Source: WLNJ01 sp037131165 (GTDB taxonomy: Bacteria > Actinomycetota > Thermoleophilia > Solirubrobacterales > Solirubrobacteraceae). From it: 5,788 nt of DNA. The DNA lies in assembly GCA_037131165.1 (NCBI GenBank), contig JBAXRO010000096.1, positions 1 through 5,788 of the forward strand, given 5' to 3'. A program made the translations under genes and the position numbers. The notes under the pieces were generated by a model. That model was not told where the DNA came from. It worked only from the letters and a program-made list of their open reading frames with translations, and did not search any database. Position 1 is the stretch's first letter, and each line of letters begins with the position of its first letter. Below are positions 5,662 to 5,788 of this stretch, piece by piece.

Positions 5662-5788
5662 CTACTGGCCCTGACCGAGCGTGTAGCCGCGCTCGCCCTC
5701 GAACTCGTAGAGGCACTCGATCATCACGAAGTCGACTGCGGCCTCGTGAACCCGCGAGAGCAGTGACACGATCGACGCGTTGTCGGCC
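5662..5788 (-). CDS. C-terminal 41 codons of an unidentified protein (5' part outside window)
   Basis: The minus strand from 5787 to the TAG at 5664-5662 is an open frame of 41 residues running off the right edge. About 90% of third positions are G or C, matching the real genes here. The predicted end contains SIVSLLSRVHEAAVDFVM followed by an acidic aromatic stretch with LYEFEGERGYTLGQGQ at the very C-terminus. The helical segment and ordered ending look like the tail of a folded soluble enzyme, but I do not recognise the family. It converges on the DsbA-fold pair with only 16 bases between the stop codons; that gap holds no clear terminator, so the two transcripts may overlap at their 3' ends. 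Confidence 0.6.
   Translation of the reverse strand, partial: ADNASIVSLLSRVHEAAVDFVMIECLYEFEGERGYTLGQGQ

Overview
The window is GC-rich, densely packed bacterial chromosome. Every confidently identified gene is a housekeeping or ordinary metabolic gene; I see no phage, transposon, CRISPR array, tRNA or rRNA. Third codon positions are almost always G or C. The enoyl-ACP reductase core reads like actinobacterial InhA. Together these suggest a high-GC actinomycetote, possibly a deep-branching one; that placement is an inference from a few proteins.

Layout: (1) Bases 1-2464, minus strand, hold a tight run read in the order purK, purE, fabI. purK and purE overlap by 4 bases (ATGA), and the ribosome binding site of fabI begins on the last base of the purE stop codon. 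PurK and PurE convert AIR to CAIR in purine synthesis; FabI is the NADH-dependent enoyl reductase of type II fatty acid synthesis and runs off the left edge a few residues short of its end. (2) Bases 2465-2677 are non-coding, with four stem-loops in a row on the minus strand between the helicase stop and purK. (3) Bases 2678-4084, minus strand, encode a complete DEAD-box RNA helicase with a disordered Gly/Arg/Asn/Ser-rich tail. (4) Bases 4085 to about 4365 form a divergent intergenic region that should carry promoters for the helicase and for the rightward genes. (5) Bases about 4366-5645, plus strand, encode two adjacent proteins of the DsbA-like / 2-hydroxychromene-2-carboxylate isomerase (kappa GST-like) fold. 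They overlap by 4 bases and are probably translationally coupled paralogues; only the second keeps the Ser-Pro active-site motif. (6) Bases 5662-5788, minus strand, hold the last 41 codons of a convergent gene I cannot name.

The items most worth following up are the paired DsbA-fold proteins with one altered active site, the InhA-like FabI with a short substrate loop inside a purine operon, and the stem-loop cluster upstream of purK. No clearly new multi-gene system is visible.
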